Shown: positions 8,992 through 18,556 of the stretch, one piece after another | Layout: each line of letters opens with the position of its first letter | How positions within the stretch are numbered: position 1 is the stretch's first letter | NCBI RefSeq assembly: GCF_012927165.1 | Contig: NZ_JABBGA010000008.1 | Location: 62,001 to 126,000 of the forward strand | Origin: Zoogloea dura | GTDB taxonomy: Bacteria; Pseudomonadota; Gammaproteobacteria; Burkholderiales; Rhodocyclaceae | Length of the DNA: 64,000 nucleotides | Direction: 5' to 3' | The notes under the pieces: generated by a model | Databases searched by the model: none | Told to the model about the DNA's origin: nothing | What the model saw: the letters and a program-made list of their open reading frames with translations, nothing else | Position numbers and translations under genes: made by a program

Positions 8992-11202
8992 ATGGAATCC
9001 GCCGCGCCGATCCCGGTCAGTGGTAGCGGCGTTTTCCAGCCTCCCCCTTCCTGTGTGCTGCCTCTCGATTTCGGGCGCCTGCGTGCCCAGGTAGCGGCCT
9101 ATCTGCGGCCCGAGGATATCGGCCGCATCGAAGCCGCCTACCATTTCTCCGCCGACGCCCATCAGGGGCAGCTCCGCAAGAGCGGCGAACCCTACATTTC
9201 CCATCCCGTCGCCGTCGCCGAGATCCTCGCCGGCTGGCACCTGGACTCCCAGGCCCTGTGTGCGGCACTGCTGCACGATGTGATGGAAGACACCCACATC
9301 ACCAAGGCCGAGATCGCCGAGCGCTTCGGGCGCACCACGGCGGAGCTGGTGGATGGGGTGTCCAAGCTCGACAAGATCGAATTCCAGTCCCAGGAAGAGG
9401 CCCAGGCCGAGAACTTCCGCAAGATGCTGCTGGCCATGGCCAGCGACCTGCGGGTGATCCTCATCAAGCTGGCCGACCGTCTGCACAACATGCGGACCCT
9501 TGACCACATGCGGCCCGACAAGCGCCGCCGGATCGCCCGGGAAACCCAGGAAATCCACGCCCCCATCGCCAACCGGCTGGGGCTCAACAGCCTCTACCGC
9601 GAGCTGCAGGAACTGGCCTTCAAGCACCGCTACCCGATGCGTTTCGGGGTGCTCTCCAAGGCCATCCTGGCCGCCCGGGGCAACCGTCGCGAGGTGGTCG
9701 GCAAGATCCTGCTGGCCATCGAGGAGCGCCTGCCCCAATGGAACATCGAGGCCGAGGTACGGGGCCGCGAGAAGCACCTCTACAGCATCTACCGCAAGAT
9801 GTCCGAGAAGCGCCTGAGCTTCTCCCAAGTGCTGGACATCTACGGCTTCCGGGTCATCGTCCCCGACGTGCAGACCTGCTACCGGGCGCTCGGGGCGCTG
9901 CACGCCCTCTACAAGCCGGTGCCGGGCAAGTTCAAGGACTACATCGCCATTCCCAAGGCCAATGGCTACCAGTCCCTGCATACCACCCTGATCGGCCCCT
10001 TCGGTACGCCGGTGGAGGTACAGATCCGCACCCACGAGATGAACCACATTGCCGAGAGCGGCGTGGCATCCCACTGGCTGTACAAGGAAGACGAAAAGAC
10101 CCTGACCGAGCTGCAGCACAAGACCCACAGCTGGCTGCAGTCCCTGCTCGAACTGCAATCCACCTCGGGTGACTCCAGCGAGTTCCTGGAGCACGTCAAG
10201 GTCGATCTCTTCCCCGGCGAGGTGTATGCCTTCACCCCCAAGGGCAAGATCTTCGCCCTGCCGCGGGGCGCCACGGTGGTGGACTTCGCCTACGCGGTGC
10301 ATACCGACGTGGGCAATCGCTGCGTGGCCGGGCGCATCAACGGCGAGTTGATGCCCCTGCGCACAGAGCTGCACAACGGCGATCAGATCGAGATCATCAC
10401 CGCGGCCCATGCCAGCCCCAATCCGGCCTGGCTCAGCTACGTGCGTACCGGCAAGGCCCGTGCGCAGATCCGTCATTTTCTAAAGAACGCCCAGCAGGAG
10501 GAAGCCTCGACCCTCGGCGAGCGCCTGCTCAACCAGGCGCTGCGGCCTCACGGCCTGACCCTGGGGCAGGTCAGCATGTTTGCCTGGGACCGCTTCCTGA
10601 AGGAATTCACCCTCAACAACCGCCGTGAGCTGATGACCGACATCGGCCTCGGGCGTCGTCTGCCGGCCATCGTGGCGCGGCGCCTGGCCGAGATCCAGGA
10701 CGTGGAGTCCGGCCGGGCCGACGTGGTCAAGCCCAAGCCCGCCGGCGCCATCCTGATCCGTGGCACCGAGGGTGTGGCGGTGCAGCTGGCCCGCTGCTGC
10801 CGGCCGATCCCGGGCGATCCGATCGTCGGCATCATCCGCAAGGGGCAGGGCCTGGAAGTGCACATGCACGACTGTCCGCAGGCCCGCAAGCTGCGCAGCG
10901 AGCGTGACCGCTGGATCGACGTGGAATGGGAGGCGTCCACCGACCGCCTCTTCGACGTGACCCTCAAGCTGCTCACCCAGAATGTGCGCGGGGTGCTGGC
11001 CAAGGTGGCCAATGCCATCTCCGAGCAGGACTGCAACATCCAGAACGTCAGCACCGATGGCGACCAGGGCGCCTATTCCACCATCTACATCACGCTGCAG
11101 GTGACACACCGCCTGCATCTGGCCAAGGTCATCCGCGGCATGCGCAACATCCCCGAGGTGGTGCGCATCAACCGCCTGAAGGGTGACCAGAAAGCCGGCT
11201 GA
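8992..11202 (+). CDS. spoT: Bifunctional (p)ppGpp synthetase/hydrolase SpoT
   Basis: A 736-residue RelA/SpoT homologue. Domains in order: HD hydrolase (HDVMEDTHI around residue 95 with the intact HDxxED motif), synthetase domain (REKHLYSIYRKM and DIYGFRVIV), TGS domain, and C-terminal zinc-finger-like and ACT regions (RCCRPIPGDPIVG, NIQNVSTDGDQGAYSTIYI). The intact hydrolase motif indicates a true bifunctional enzyme rather than a synthetase-only RelA. It sets the stringent-response alarmone level and follows gmk-rpoZ on the same strand. Confidence 0.96.
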   Translation: MESAAPIPVSGSGVFQPPPSCVLPLDFGRLRAQVAAYLRPEDIGRIEAAYHFSADAHQGQLRKSGEPYISHPVAVAEILAGWHLDSQALCAALLHDVMEDTHITKAEIAERFGRTTAELVDGVSKLDKIEFQSQEEAQAENFRKMLLAMASDLRVILIKLADRLHNMRTLDHMRPDKRRRIARETQEIHAPIANRLGLNSLYRELQELAFKHRYPMRFGVLSKAILAARGNRREVVGKILLAIEERLPQWNIEAEVRGREKHLYSIYRKMSEKRLSFSQVLDIYGFRVIVPDVQTCYRALGALHALYKPVPGKFKDYIAIPKANGYQSLHTTLIGPFGTPVEVQIRTHEMNHIAESGVASHWLYKEDEKTLTELQHKTHSWLQSLLELQSTSGDSSEFLEHVKVDLFPGEVYAFTPKGKIFALPRGATVVDFAYAVHTDVGNRCVAGRINGELMPLRTELHNGDQIEIITAAHASPNPAWLSYVRTGKARAQIRHFLKNAQQEEASTLGERLLNQALRPHGLTLGQVSMFAWDRFLKEFTLNNRRELMTDIGLGRRLPAIVARRLAEIQDVESGRADVVKPKPAGAILIRGTEGVAVQLARCCRPIPGDPIVGIIRKGQGLEVHMHDCPQARKLRSERDRWIDVEWEASTDRLFDVTLKLLTQNVRGVLAKVANAISEQDCNIQNVSTDGDQGAYSTIYITLQVTHRLHLAKVIRGMRNIPEVVRINRLKGDQKAG

Positions 11203-11205
11203 GGC

Positions 11206-11214
11206 TGATAGAAT
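11206..11214 (+). promoter_or_regulatory. Extended -10 promoter candidate for the DUF3460 gene
   Basis: TG-A-TAGAAT just after the spoT stop matches an extended -10 element. No good -35 is seen at 17 bp. It would start transcription about 20 bp before the DUF3460 ribosome binding site (AAAGGGAG). Confidence 0.4.
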
Positions 11215-11239
11215 CCACGCCGCTAAAAGGGAGATCACA

Positions 11240-11428
11240 ATGGCAATCTACGAATCCGACCACACCAAGTTCATGCGCGAATGGATGGACAAGCATCCCG
11301 AAGAGCGCGAAGAGCAGAAGAAGGGCCGGGCCCTGTGGTGGGATAAGCCCCAGGACGCCGAGACCCAGCGCGAATACGCCGCCGGCAAGGTGCCCGCCAA
11401 GGCCTATCCCTACGCCACCGAGAGCTGA
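11240..11428 (+). CDS. DUF3460 family small protein
   Basis: A 62-residue charged, soluble protein (MAIYESDHTKFMREWMDKHP at the start; LWWDKPQD in the middle). It matches the short DUF3460 proteins that follow spoT in betaproteobacteria; the function is unknown. A strong ribosome binding site (AAAGGGAG) precedes the ATG at 11240. It lies between spoT and the exonuclease/GIY-YIG gene, 9 bp before the latter's TTG start. Confidence 0.82.
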   Translation: MAIYESDHTKFMREWMDKHPEEREEQKKGRALWWDKPQDAETQREYAAGKVPAKAYPYATES

Positions 11429-11437
11429 TCCACCGTC

Positions 11438-12856
11438 TTGCTCGCCCCCAAGCTCGCCTTCATCGACGTCGAGACCACCGGCGCCAACCCGGTCATCGAC
11501 CGGGTCACCGAAATCGCGATCCTGAGGGTCGAGAACGGCGAGCTGGTCGAACGCTGGTCCAGCCTGGTCAATCCAGGCATCCCCATTCCGGCCAACATCC
11601 AGGCATTCACCGGCATCACCGATGCCATGGTGGCGGATGCGCCGCCCTACGCGGCGGTGGCAGACCAGGTGCGGGCCCTGCTCGCAGACTGTGTGTTTGC
11701 CGCCCACAACGCCCGCTTCGACTACGGTTTCCTCAAGAACGAATTCCAGCGCATCGGCCAGGAATTCGACGCGCCGGTGCTGTGCACCGTCAAGCTGTCG
11801 CGCGCCCTGTTTCCCCAACATCACCGGCATGGCCTCGACGCCCTCATCGAGCGGCATGGCCTCACCTGTACAGCCCGTCACCGGGCGATGGGGGATACCG
11901 AGGCGCTGCACCAGTTCGCCGGCATGGTGGCGGGTCAGTTCGAGCGCGACGTGCTCGACATGGCCATCGTCAAGGCCATGAAGGCACCCAACCGGCCCGC
12001 GGGGCTGCCGGAAGGCGTGCTCGAAGGCATGCCCGAAGGGCCGGGTGTCTACCTGTTCTATGGTGAGAACGATCTGCCCCTGTACGTCGGTCGCAGCGTC
12101 AGCCTGCGTTCCCGGGTGATGAGCCATTTCTCCGGCGAAGCGCGCAAGGGCAAGGAGGCCAAGATCGCCCAGCAGGTGCGCCGGGTGGATTGGCGTGTCA
12201 CGGCAGGCGAGCTGGGCGCCCTGCTCCTCGAGTCGCAGCTGCTCCGGCAGCTCAAGCCCGCCGAGAATCGTCAGCCAAGCGAGACCGAGGCAGTCTTTGG
12301 TCTGCGCTACGATGCCGGCCGCCAGCGCGGCGCCGTGCTGTCGCGGGAGCCGCTCAACGGGGCCGATCCGCAGGCCTGGGGCGAGGTGTATGGCGCCTTC
12401 CGGGCGCGCAAGGAAGCCGACAACGCGCTGCGCGAGCTGGCTACCCTCTACAAGCTGTGCCCCCGCCGCATCGGTACCGAAGCCTGGGCCGAAGGCCCCT
12501 GCCTGGCCCATGCGGCGAAGCGTTGCGCTGGAGTCTGTGCCGGCAAGGAAAGCGCCGCCGAACACGACCAGCGCCTGCTCAAGGTGCTGGAAAGCCTGCG
12601 TCTCAAACGCTGGCCCTGGGCCGGGCCGGTCGCGGTGCATGAGCGGCATCCGGACACCGGCCGGGAGGCCTGGCATCTCCTCGACCGCTGGTGCCTGCTC
12701 GGCACTGTGGACGACGAGGCCGCACTGCAGACCTTGCGGGCGGTGCAACCTGCCGCCCGCTTTGATCTCGACACCTACCGCATCCTGCTGCGCTGGTTCG
12801 ACACGCCGGCCGGCAAGGCCGCCATTACGCCACTTGAGCCGCTGGAGCCGATTTAG
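11438..12856 (+). CDS. 3'-5' exonuclease fused to GIY-YIG endonuclease (Cho/UvrC-like)
   Basis: A 472-residue fusion. Residues about 5-170 are a DEDDh exonuclease related to DNA polymerase III epsilon (FIDVETTG, AHNARFDYGFL, HRAMGDTEA). Residues about 195-280 are a GIY-YIG nuclease domain (GPGVYLFYGENDLPLYVGRS, RVMSHF) of the UvrC/Cho type, followed by a Cys-containing region (LCPRRIG, KRCAGVCAGKE) like that of Cho. It probably acts in nucleotide excision repair. The start must be TTG at 11438, because the exonuclease fold begins at residue 4 and no other start codon is available. Its stop overlaps the stop of the convergent RND pump gene. Confidence 0.88.
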   Translation: MLAPKLAFIDVETTGANPVIDRVTEIAILRVENGELVERWSSLVNPGIPIPANIQAFTGITDAMVADAPPYAAVADQVRALLADCVFAAHNARFDYGFLKNEFQRIGQEFDAPVLCTVKLSRALFPQHHRHGLDALIERHGLTCTARHRAMGDTEALHQFAGMVAGQFERDVLDMAIVKAMKAPNRPAGLPEGVLEGMPEGPGVYLFYGENDLPLYVGRSVSLRSRVMSHFSGEARKGKEAKIAQQVRRVDWRVTAGELGALLLESQLLRQLKPAENRQPSETEAVFGLRYDAGRQRGAVLSREPLNGADPQAWGEVYGAFRARKEADNALRELATLYKLCPRRIGTEAWAEGPCLAHAAKRCAGVCAGKESAAEHDQRLLKVLESLRLKRWPWAGPVAVHERHPDTGREAWHLLDRWCLLGTVDDEAALQTLRAVQPAARFDLDTYRILLRWFDTPAGKAAITPLEPLEPI

Positions 12857-15800
12857 TCTGCCGAGCGGGCCAGCGCCCCGCTGCGCCGCCGTTCCCGCCA
12901 CCCCTCCACCAGCGAATACACCGCCGGCACCACCACCAGGGTGAGCAGGGTCGAGCTGACCATGCCGCCGATCACTGCGATGGCGAGGGGCTGGTTGGTC
13001 TCGTTGCCGGCACCGAATCCCAGCGCCGCGGGGGCCAGGGCCAGGATCACCGTGGCGGAGGTCATCAGCACCGGCCGCATGCGGATCGGGCAGGCGTTGC
13101 GCAGGGCCGCATCGACCTGCAGGCCTTCGGCGCGGCGCTGGTTGGTGAGGTCCACCAGCAGGATGGAGTTTTTTGCGACCAGGCCGATCAGCAGCACCAG
13201 GCCGATCATCGAGTAGATGTTGAGGGTCTGGCCTGTGGCCCACAGGGCCGCCACGCCACCGACGATCGCGAGGGGCTGGGCCAGCATCACGATTGCCGGC
13301 TGCAGGAAGCTGTTGAACTGGCTGGCCAGCACCATGTAGAGCAGGGTGAGGGCCAGGGCGAAGGTGAAACTCATGTATTTCTGAGTCTTGCCGAACTCCT
13401 CCGCCTGGCCGATCAGCTTGATCTGGTAGCCGGTGGGCAGCAGTTCGGTGGCGGCCGCCTTGACCACCTCCACGGCCTCGCCCAGCGGCAGGGTCGGCGT
13501 GGCATAGAAGGTGGCAGCGTACTGCAGGTCGAAACGCCCCACCACCGCCGGCCCGAGGGCCTCCTTGAAGCCGGCGACGCTGTCCAGGCGGACCAACTGG
13601 CCGGTCTTGTTGCGCAGGAAGATCTTCGACAGGTCGGAAGGCTGGGTGAAGCTGCCTTCCCGGGCCTTGACGCGGATGTCGTAGCGCTGGCCGTCGCCTG
13701 GCTCGTCGTTGAACTTGGCGATGTCCACTCCGCCGGTCAGCATGTTGATGGCGAGGGCCACGTCCTGGGTGGTCAGCCCTGCGTCGGCGATGCGCAGGCG
13801 ATCCGGGGCGAAGACCAGCTGCGGCAGGTCGAGCTGCAGATCGCTGTCCATGCGGCCGAGGCCGGGTACCGTGGCCAGCTTGCGCTGCAGGGCGACCGCA
13901 TGGCGGCCCAGCTCCTGAAGGTTGTCGCCGGTCAGCACGAACTGCAGGGGCTCGCCGCGCTGGCCCTGGACCATCGGGTAGGGCGCCGCAAAGACCCGCG
14001 CGCCGGCGATCTGGGCGAACTCCTTGCGCAGCAGCGGGATGATGTCCTGCTGCTTCAGCGTGCGTTCTTCCCGCGGCAGCATGCGAACCACCACCGTGCC
14101 CTGGTTCACCTGCCCGGCGCTGCCCAGGCCGATCAGGGCGAACTCGGAGCGGATTTCCGGATGGCGGTCGAGGATCGCCTCCACTTCACGCAGCTTGCTG
14201 TCGGTGTAGTCGATGCTGGAGCCCAACGGCGTGCGCAGGGAGACCAGGAAGCGGCCCTCGTCCTGCTCCGGCGTGAAGGCCTTGCCCACATTGGCGAAAA
14301 AGAAGGCGCTGGAGCCCACCACGGCGAGGGTCGCCAGCAGCACCCATATACGGTGGGTCAGAGCGCCTTCGAGCAGGCGCACATAGAGCGCATCCATGGC
14401 CTCGAAGAACCGGTCGAAGGCGCGGTAGACCGGCCCATGCTGCTTCTCCACCCGCAGGTAGCGCGAGCACAGCATGGGCGTGAGGGTGAGGGACACGAAG
14501 AGGGACACCAGCACTCCGAAGGTCACCACCAGCGCGAAGCTGCGGAAGAACTGGCCGATGATGCCGGAGATGAAGGCCACCGGCGCAAAGATGCAGACCA
14601 GCGAGAGGGTGGCCGCCATCACCGCGAAGACCACCTCGTTGCTGCCGTTGATGGCTGCCGAGACGGGGTCCGGATCGAGCTCTTCCCGATGGCGGAAGAT
14701 GTTCTCCAGCACCACGATGGCGTCGTCCACCACCACCCCGATGAGCAGCAGCAGGGCCAGCATGGTGAGGGAGTTGAGGGTGAAGCCCGCGAAGTAGATC
14801 ACCGCGATGGCGCCCATCAGCGAGACCGGGATGGCCAGCGCGATGATCAGGGTGGAGCGTACCGAGCGCAGGAAGAACCACACCACCAGCGAGGCCAGCA
14901 GGGTGCCTTCGATGAGGTGCTCCTTGAGGGAGTCCACAATCTCGAGGATGAACACGGCGTCGTTGGACACCACCGAGAGGCTCATGCCCGGCGGCAGAGC
15001 GGGGCGGAGATCCCGGTCCAGGCGTTCCTGGATGCGTTCGGTGATGGCTACGGTGTTGGCGTTGGCGATCTTGACCATGCCCAGGCCGACGGTGGTCTTG
15101 CCGTTGAAGCGGGCCAGCTGGCGGTTGTCGGTGAGGCCGTCCTCCACCTCGGCCACGTCGCCGAGGCGGATCGGGGCCTTGTCGCGCCAGGCGATCACCA
15201 TCTGCCGGAGCGCGTCCACCTGGTGGAATTCCAGGTCCAGCTTGACCAGGCTTTCGGTCTTCTGGCCGACCACGAAGCCGCCGGCCAGTTGCACGTGCTC
15301 CTTGGCGAAGGCGTCGCTGATGTCTTGCGCCGTGACGGTATGGGCGGCCATGCGGTCGGGCAGCAGGTTCACCCGGATGGTCCGGTCGCGGCGCCCGCCG
15401 AGGCGCACCTCGCCGACGCCGTCGATGGTCTCGAGGCGCTTCTTGAGCACGTTGATGGCGTACTGATTGAGCTGCTGCTGGGTGCGGTCGCCCTGCAGGG
15501 CCAGCCACATCACCGGCTGGGCGTTGGTTTCCACCTTGGCCACTACGGGAGGATCGACGTCCTTGGGCAGGCGCCGCAATACCTGGTTGACCTTGGACTG
15601 GACTTCGTTGAAGGCCACGTCCACCTTCTTCTCGAGGTTGAAGGTGATGTTGACCACCGACACACCCGGCGACGAGGTGGATTGCACGTGCTCGATGCCC
15701 GGCGTGCTGTTGATGGCCGACTCGATGACGTTGGTGATGCTCGAGTCGACGATGTCCGGGTTGGCACCCTTCAGGGTGGTGGTGATCGAGATCACCGGGA

Positions 15801-15924
15801 ATTCGATGTAAGGAAAGCGGTCCATGCCGATCCGCTGGTAGCCGATCACCCCGACCAGCACCAGCACGGCGCTCATCATCCACGCCAGCACATGGCGTTT
15901 GATGGACAGTTCGGGCAGGGTCAT
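12853..15924 (-). CDS. RND-family efflux permease (HAE1-type)
   Basis: A 1023-residue inner-membrane RND transporter of the hydrophobe/amphiphile efflux group. It has the N-terminal helix MTLPELSIKRHVLAWMMSAVL, two large periplasmic loops, and membrane blocks with the proton-relay region (VVDDAIVVLENIFRHRE). It would pump drugs or metabolites by proton antiport with the adaptor encoded just upstream (4-bp overlap at 15921-15924) and an outer-membrane channel encoded elsewhere. It is the last gene of a minus-strand run lptM-lysA-adaptor-pump. Its TAA overlaps the TAG of the convergent nuclease gene. Confidence 0.94.
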   Translation of the reverse strand: MTLPELSIKRHVLAWMMSAVLVLVGVIGYQRIGMDRFPYIEFPVISITTTLKGANPDIVDSSITNVIESAINSTPGIEHVQSTSSPGVSVVNITFNLEKKVDVAFNEVQSKVNQVLRRLPKDVDPPVVAKVETNAQPVMWLALQGDRTQQQLNQYAINVLKKRLETIDGVGEVRLGGRRDRTIRVNLLPDRMAAHTVTAQDISDAFAKEHVQLAGGFVVGQKTESLVKLDLEFHQVDALRQMVIAWRDKAPIRLGDVAEVEDGLTDNRQLARFNGKTTVGLGMVKIANANTVAITERIQERLDRDLRPALPPGMSLSVVSNDAVFILEIVDSLKEHLIEGTLLASLVVWFFLRSVRSTLIIALAIPVSLMGAIAVIYFAGFTLNSLTMLALLLLIGVVVDDAIVVLENIFRHREELDPDPVSAAINGSNEVVFAVMAATLSLVCIFAPVAFISGIIGQFFRSFALVVTFGVLVSLFVSLTLTPMLCSRYLRVEKQHGPVYRAFDRFFEAMDALYVRLLEGALTHRIWVLLATLAVVGSSAFFFANVGKAFTPEQDEGRFLVSLRTPLGSSIDYTDSKLREVEAILDRHPEIRSEFALIGLGSAGQVNQGTVVVRMLPREERTLKQQDIIPLLRKEFAQIAGARVFAAPYPMVQGQRGEPLQFVLTGDNLQELGRHAVALQRKLATVPGLGRMDSDLQLDLPQLVFAPDRLRIADAGLTTQDVALAINMLTGGVDIAKFNDEPGDGQRYDIRVKAREGSFTQPSDLSKIFLRNKTGQLVRLDSVAGFKEALGPAVVGRFDLQYAATFYATPTLPLGEAVEVVKAAATELLPTGYQIKLIGQAEEFGKTQKYMSFTFALALTLLYMVLASQFNSFLQPAIVMLAQPLAIVGGVAALWATGQTLNIYSMIGLVLLIGLVAKNSILLVDLTNQRRAEGLQVDAALRNACPIRMRPVLMTSATVILALAPAALGFGAGNETNQPLAIAVIGGMVSSTLLTLVVVPAVYSLVEGWRERRRSGALARSAD

Positions 15925-17048
15925 GGCCTGGCTGGCGCCGGAGTGCGGGGTGCTGCGCCCTTCACGGTGACGGCGGCGGCATCGGTCAGGAAACCCGCGC
16001 CGTCCTCGGCCAGGGTTTCACCGGCGCTCAGGCCCTTGACGATCTCCACCAGGCCGTCACGCTTGACCCCGGCTTCGACAACGCGCTGGCTGGCCTTGCC
16101 GTCGGCGATGACGTACACCACCTTGCCTGCCGGGCGCAGCACCACGCTCTGTTCAGGGACCACCACGGCAGCCGGCTTGCTGCCGGTGATCACCGACGCA
16201 TTCACGGTGCCGCCCGACAGCAGCGCATCCTCGTTGTCCACCCGGACCAGCACGTCCAGGGCCCGGCTGCTGTCATTGATGGTCGGCTTCACGTCCTCGA
16301 CGCGGCCGCGGATGACCCGCCCGGGGGTGTGAGGCAGGCTCAGGCGTACCGGTTGCCCTGCACGGATGCGGCCGGCAGCCGATTCGGGAAAGGGCAGGTG
16401 GGCGCGCAGGATGCGGTTCGAGACGAGGCGGAACAGCGGGTCGCCGACCTTGACGTAATCCCCGACCGACACAATCTGGGTTTCGATCACGCCATCTGCT
16501 GGCGCGACCACCCGGGTGCGGCCGAGGTTGTTGCGGGTGGCCTGGCTGCGCGCCCGTGCGTTGCCCAACTGGGCGCGCAGCGCGTCGCGCTGGGCCAGGC
16601 TGTCTTCCGCTCCATTGCGGGCGATGAAGCCCTTTGCGACGAGGTCCTGCTGGCGTGCGGCAAACCGCTCGGCCTGGGCGACGAGGGCCTCCAGGCGGGC
16701 AATTTCGGCGGCGTCGGCGCCACCCTGGATCTCGAAATCGCTGGCGTCCAGCTCGGCCAGGCGCTGCCCCTTGCGGACCCGCTCGCCGCTGTGGGCCAGC
16801 ACGTGGGTCACGCGGCCGGCCACTTCGGCGCCGATCTTCGGGTCGATCAGCGCCTCGAGTGTGCCGAGGGTGTCCTCGGTGACGTCCAGCGCCATGCTGC
16901 GGGCACTGGTGGTGGTGATCAGGGTGGGAGGCGGACTGGCAGGTTTGGAGGCGGACGGGGTGTCGGGCTTGCTGGAGCAGCCCGCCAGGCCGATGGCAAG
17001 AATAAGGGCAACCCGGGGGGTGAAACGCTTGATCTTGGCCATCGGCAT
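15921..17048 (-). CDS. RND efflux periplasmic adaptor (membrane-fusion protein), lipoprotein
   Basis: A 375-residue HlyD-like adaptor. The N-terminus carries a lipoprotein signal (ALILAIGLAGCSSKPD; lipidation Cys in the lipobox LAGC). Then come the biotinyl-lipoyl half-motifs (GAEVAGRVTHVLAHSGERVR, RTRVVAPADGVIETQIVSVG) flanking a coiled-coil hairpin, and a beta-barrel. It would bridge the RND pump to an outer-membrane channel. Two ATG codons at 17048 and 17042 are possible starts. It overlaps the pump gene by 4 bp and begins 13 bp after lysA, so it may be cotranscribed with lysA. Confidence 0.93.
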   Translation of the reverse strand: MPMAKIKRFTPRVALILAIGLAGCSSKPDTPSASKPASPPPTLITTTSARSMALDVTEDTLGTLEALIDPKIGAEVAGRVTHVLAHSGERVRKGQRLAELDASDFEIQGGADAAEIARLEALVAQAERFAARQQDLVAKGFIARNGAEDSLAQRDALRAQLGNARARSQATRNNLGRTRVVAPADGVIETQIVSVGDYVKVGDPLFRLVSNRILRAHLPFPESAAGRIRAGQPVRLSLPHTPGRVIRGRVEDVKPTINDSSRALDVLVRVDNEDALLSGGTVNASVITGSKPAAVVVPEQSVVLRPAGKVVYVIADGKASQRVVEAGVKRDGLVEIVKGLSAGETLAEDGAGFLTDAAAVTVKGAAPRTPAPARP

Positions 17049-17061
17049 GTCGGCAGTGAGG

Positions 17062-18324
17062 TCAGGGCAGGGGGCGTTCGCCCTTCAGCAGATGTTCGAG
17101 CGTCTCGCGCTCACGGATCAGGTGGACCGTGTCACCGTCCACCAGCACCTCGGCGGCCCGCGGCCGGGTGTTGTAGTTGGAGCTCATGGTCATGCCGTAG
17201 GCGCCGGCCGACAGCAGGGCAAGCAGGTCGCCGGTGGCCACCGACAGGTCCCGGTCGTGGCCCAGGAAGTCGCCGCTCTCGCAGATGGGGCCGACCACCT
17301 CGTAGCGGGTCGCGGGCAGGTCCCGGGGGGCGACGGCGACGATCTCGTGGTAGGCGTCGTAGAGGGCCGGGCGGGCCAGGTCGTTCATGGCCGCGTCGAT
17401 GATGGCGAAGTTCTTCTCGACGCCGGGCTTGAGGTATTCGATGCGGGTCAGCAGCAGCCCCGCATTACCCACCAGCGAGCGGCCCGGTTCGAAGCACAGG
17501 GCTTCTTCGCGACCGGCGAAGCAGGCCAGCAGCGGCTTGAGGTAGTCGGTGGGGGTGGGCGGCTCCTCGTCCCGGTAGCGGATGCCGAGGCCGCCGCCCA
17601 GGTCGATGTGGTCGAGCTTGATGCCTTCGCTGGCCAGCTGGTCAACCAGGCCGAGGATCTTCTCGGCGGCTTCGGTCATGGGGGCCGGGTCGAGGAGCTG
17701 GGAGCCGATGTGGCAGTCGATGCCGCTGATCTCGATGTGCGGCAGGGAGGCTGCCTTGCGGTAGAGGTCTAGGGCTTCGGTGAAGGCCACGCCGAACTTG
17801 TTGCCGCGCAGGCCGGTGGAGATATAGGGGTGGGTGTTGGGATTGACGTCCGGATTGACCCGGAAGGCGATCGGCGCGCGCTTGCCCAGGCTGCTGGCGA
17901 CTTCGTTGAGGCGGTCGAGTTCGGCGGCGGATTCCACGTTGAAGCAGCCGATGCCGGTCTCGAGGGCGTAGCGCATCTCGTCGACGCTCTTGCCGACGCC
18001 CGAGAAGATGACCTTGCCCGGGTCGCCACCGGCTGCCAGCACGCGGGCCAGCTCGCCGCCCGAGACGATGTCGAAACCGGCGCCGAGCCTGGCGAAGACG
18101 GACAGGATGCCGAGGTTGGAGTTGGCCTTGACGGCGTAGCAGACCAGCGCTTTGCGCTGCCCCAGGGCCTGTTGATAGCTCTCGTAGGCTGCGGTGAGGG
18201 CGGCGCGGGAGTAGACGTAGGTCGGGGTGCCGAAGCGGGCAGCGATATCGGCCAGCGCGACACCTTCAAGGGTCAGGCCGGCGGGGCCGGCTTGCAGCGT
18301 CGGCACGGGCAGGGCGGTGGTCAT
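17062..18324 (-). CDS. lysA: Diaminopimelate decarboxylase
   Basis: A 420-residue PLP enzyme (alanine-racemase-like fold III) that decarboxylates meso-diaminopimelate to L-lysine, the last step of lysine synthesis. The PLP lysine is in CYAVKANSN, the phosphate/substrate region in HIDLGGGLGIRY, and the active-site block in FEPGRSLVGNAG. Length matches LysA. The start codon overlaps the stop of lptM (ATGA). The lptM-lysA / cyaY arrangement is a conserved proteobacterial neighbourhood. Confidence 0.97.
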   Translation of the reverse strand: MTTALPVPTLQAGPAGLTLEGVALADIAARFGTPTYVYSRAALTAAYESYQQALGQRKALVCYAVKANSNLGILSVFARLGAGFDIVSGGELARVLAAGGDPGKVIFSGVGKSVDEMRYALETGIGCFNVESAAELDRLNEVASSLGKRAPIAFRVNPDVNPNTHPYISTGLRGNKFGVAFTEALDLYRKAASLPHIEISGIDCHIGSQLLDPAPMTEAAEKILGLVDQLASEGIKLDHIDLGGGLGIRYRDEEPPTPTDYLKPLLACFAGREEALCFEPGRSLVGNAGLLLTRIEYLKPGVEKNFAIIDAAMNDLARPALYDAYHEIVAVAPRDLPATRYEVVGPICESGDFLGHDRDLSVATGDLLALLSAGAYGMTMSSNYNTRPRAAEVLVDGDTVHLIRERETLEHLLKGERPLP

Positions 18325-18509
18325 TGGGCGGGGTCCTGGGATGCGGGTTTGTTATGATCTGCCTGGGCCGACCGGGCAGGAGCCGGTGCGGTTTCGGCCG
18401 GTTTGGCCGCGGGCTTGGGAATCTGCGGATAGTAGAGCGGACCCTTGATGCCACAGCCAGCCAGCAGGAGTGCGCCGCACGCGGCGAAAGTGAGGGCGAG
18501 GGTTCGCAT
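18321..18509 (-). CDS. lptM: LPS translocon maturation chaperone LptM-like lipoprotein
   Basis: A 62-residue lipoprotein: signal MRTLALTFAACGALLLAGC, then the conserved GIKGPLYYP motif directly after the lipidation Cys, then a Pro/Ala-rich tail. LptM (YifL) assists maturation of the LptDE LPS translocon at the outer membrane in E. coli. The signal peptide starts at the ATG at 18509, although the frame opens slightly upstream. It is coupled to lysA and lies divergently from cyaY. Confidence 0.88.
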   Translation of the reverse strand: MRTLALTFAACGALLLAGCGIKGPLYYPQIPKPAAKPAETAPAPARSAQADHNKPASQDPAQ

Positions 18510-18556
18510 GGGTTTCGCGCAAAAACGCAAATGTTAACAGAACAAGGGTTCAGACG

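Noticed and set aside
13900-16332. A long plus-strand open frame opposite the RND pump and adaptor
   Set aside because: Composition (His/Asp/Gln-rich) is typical of an antisense shadow; the minus-strand RND proteins are clear.
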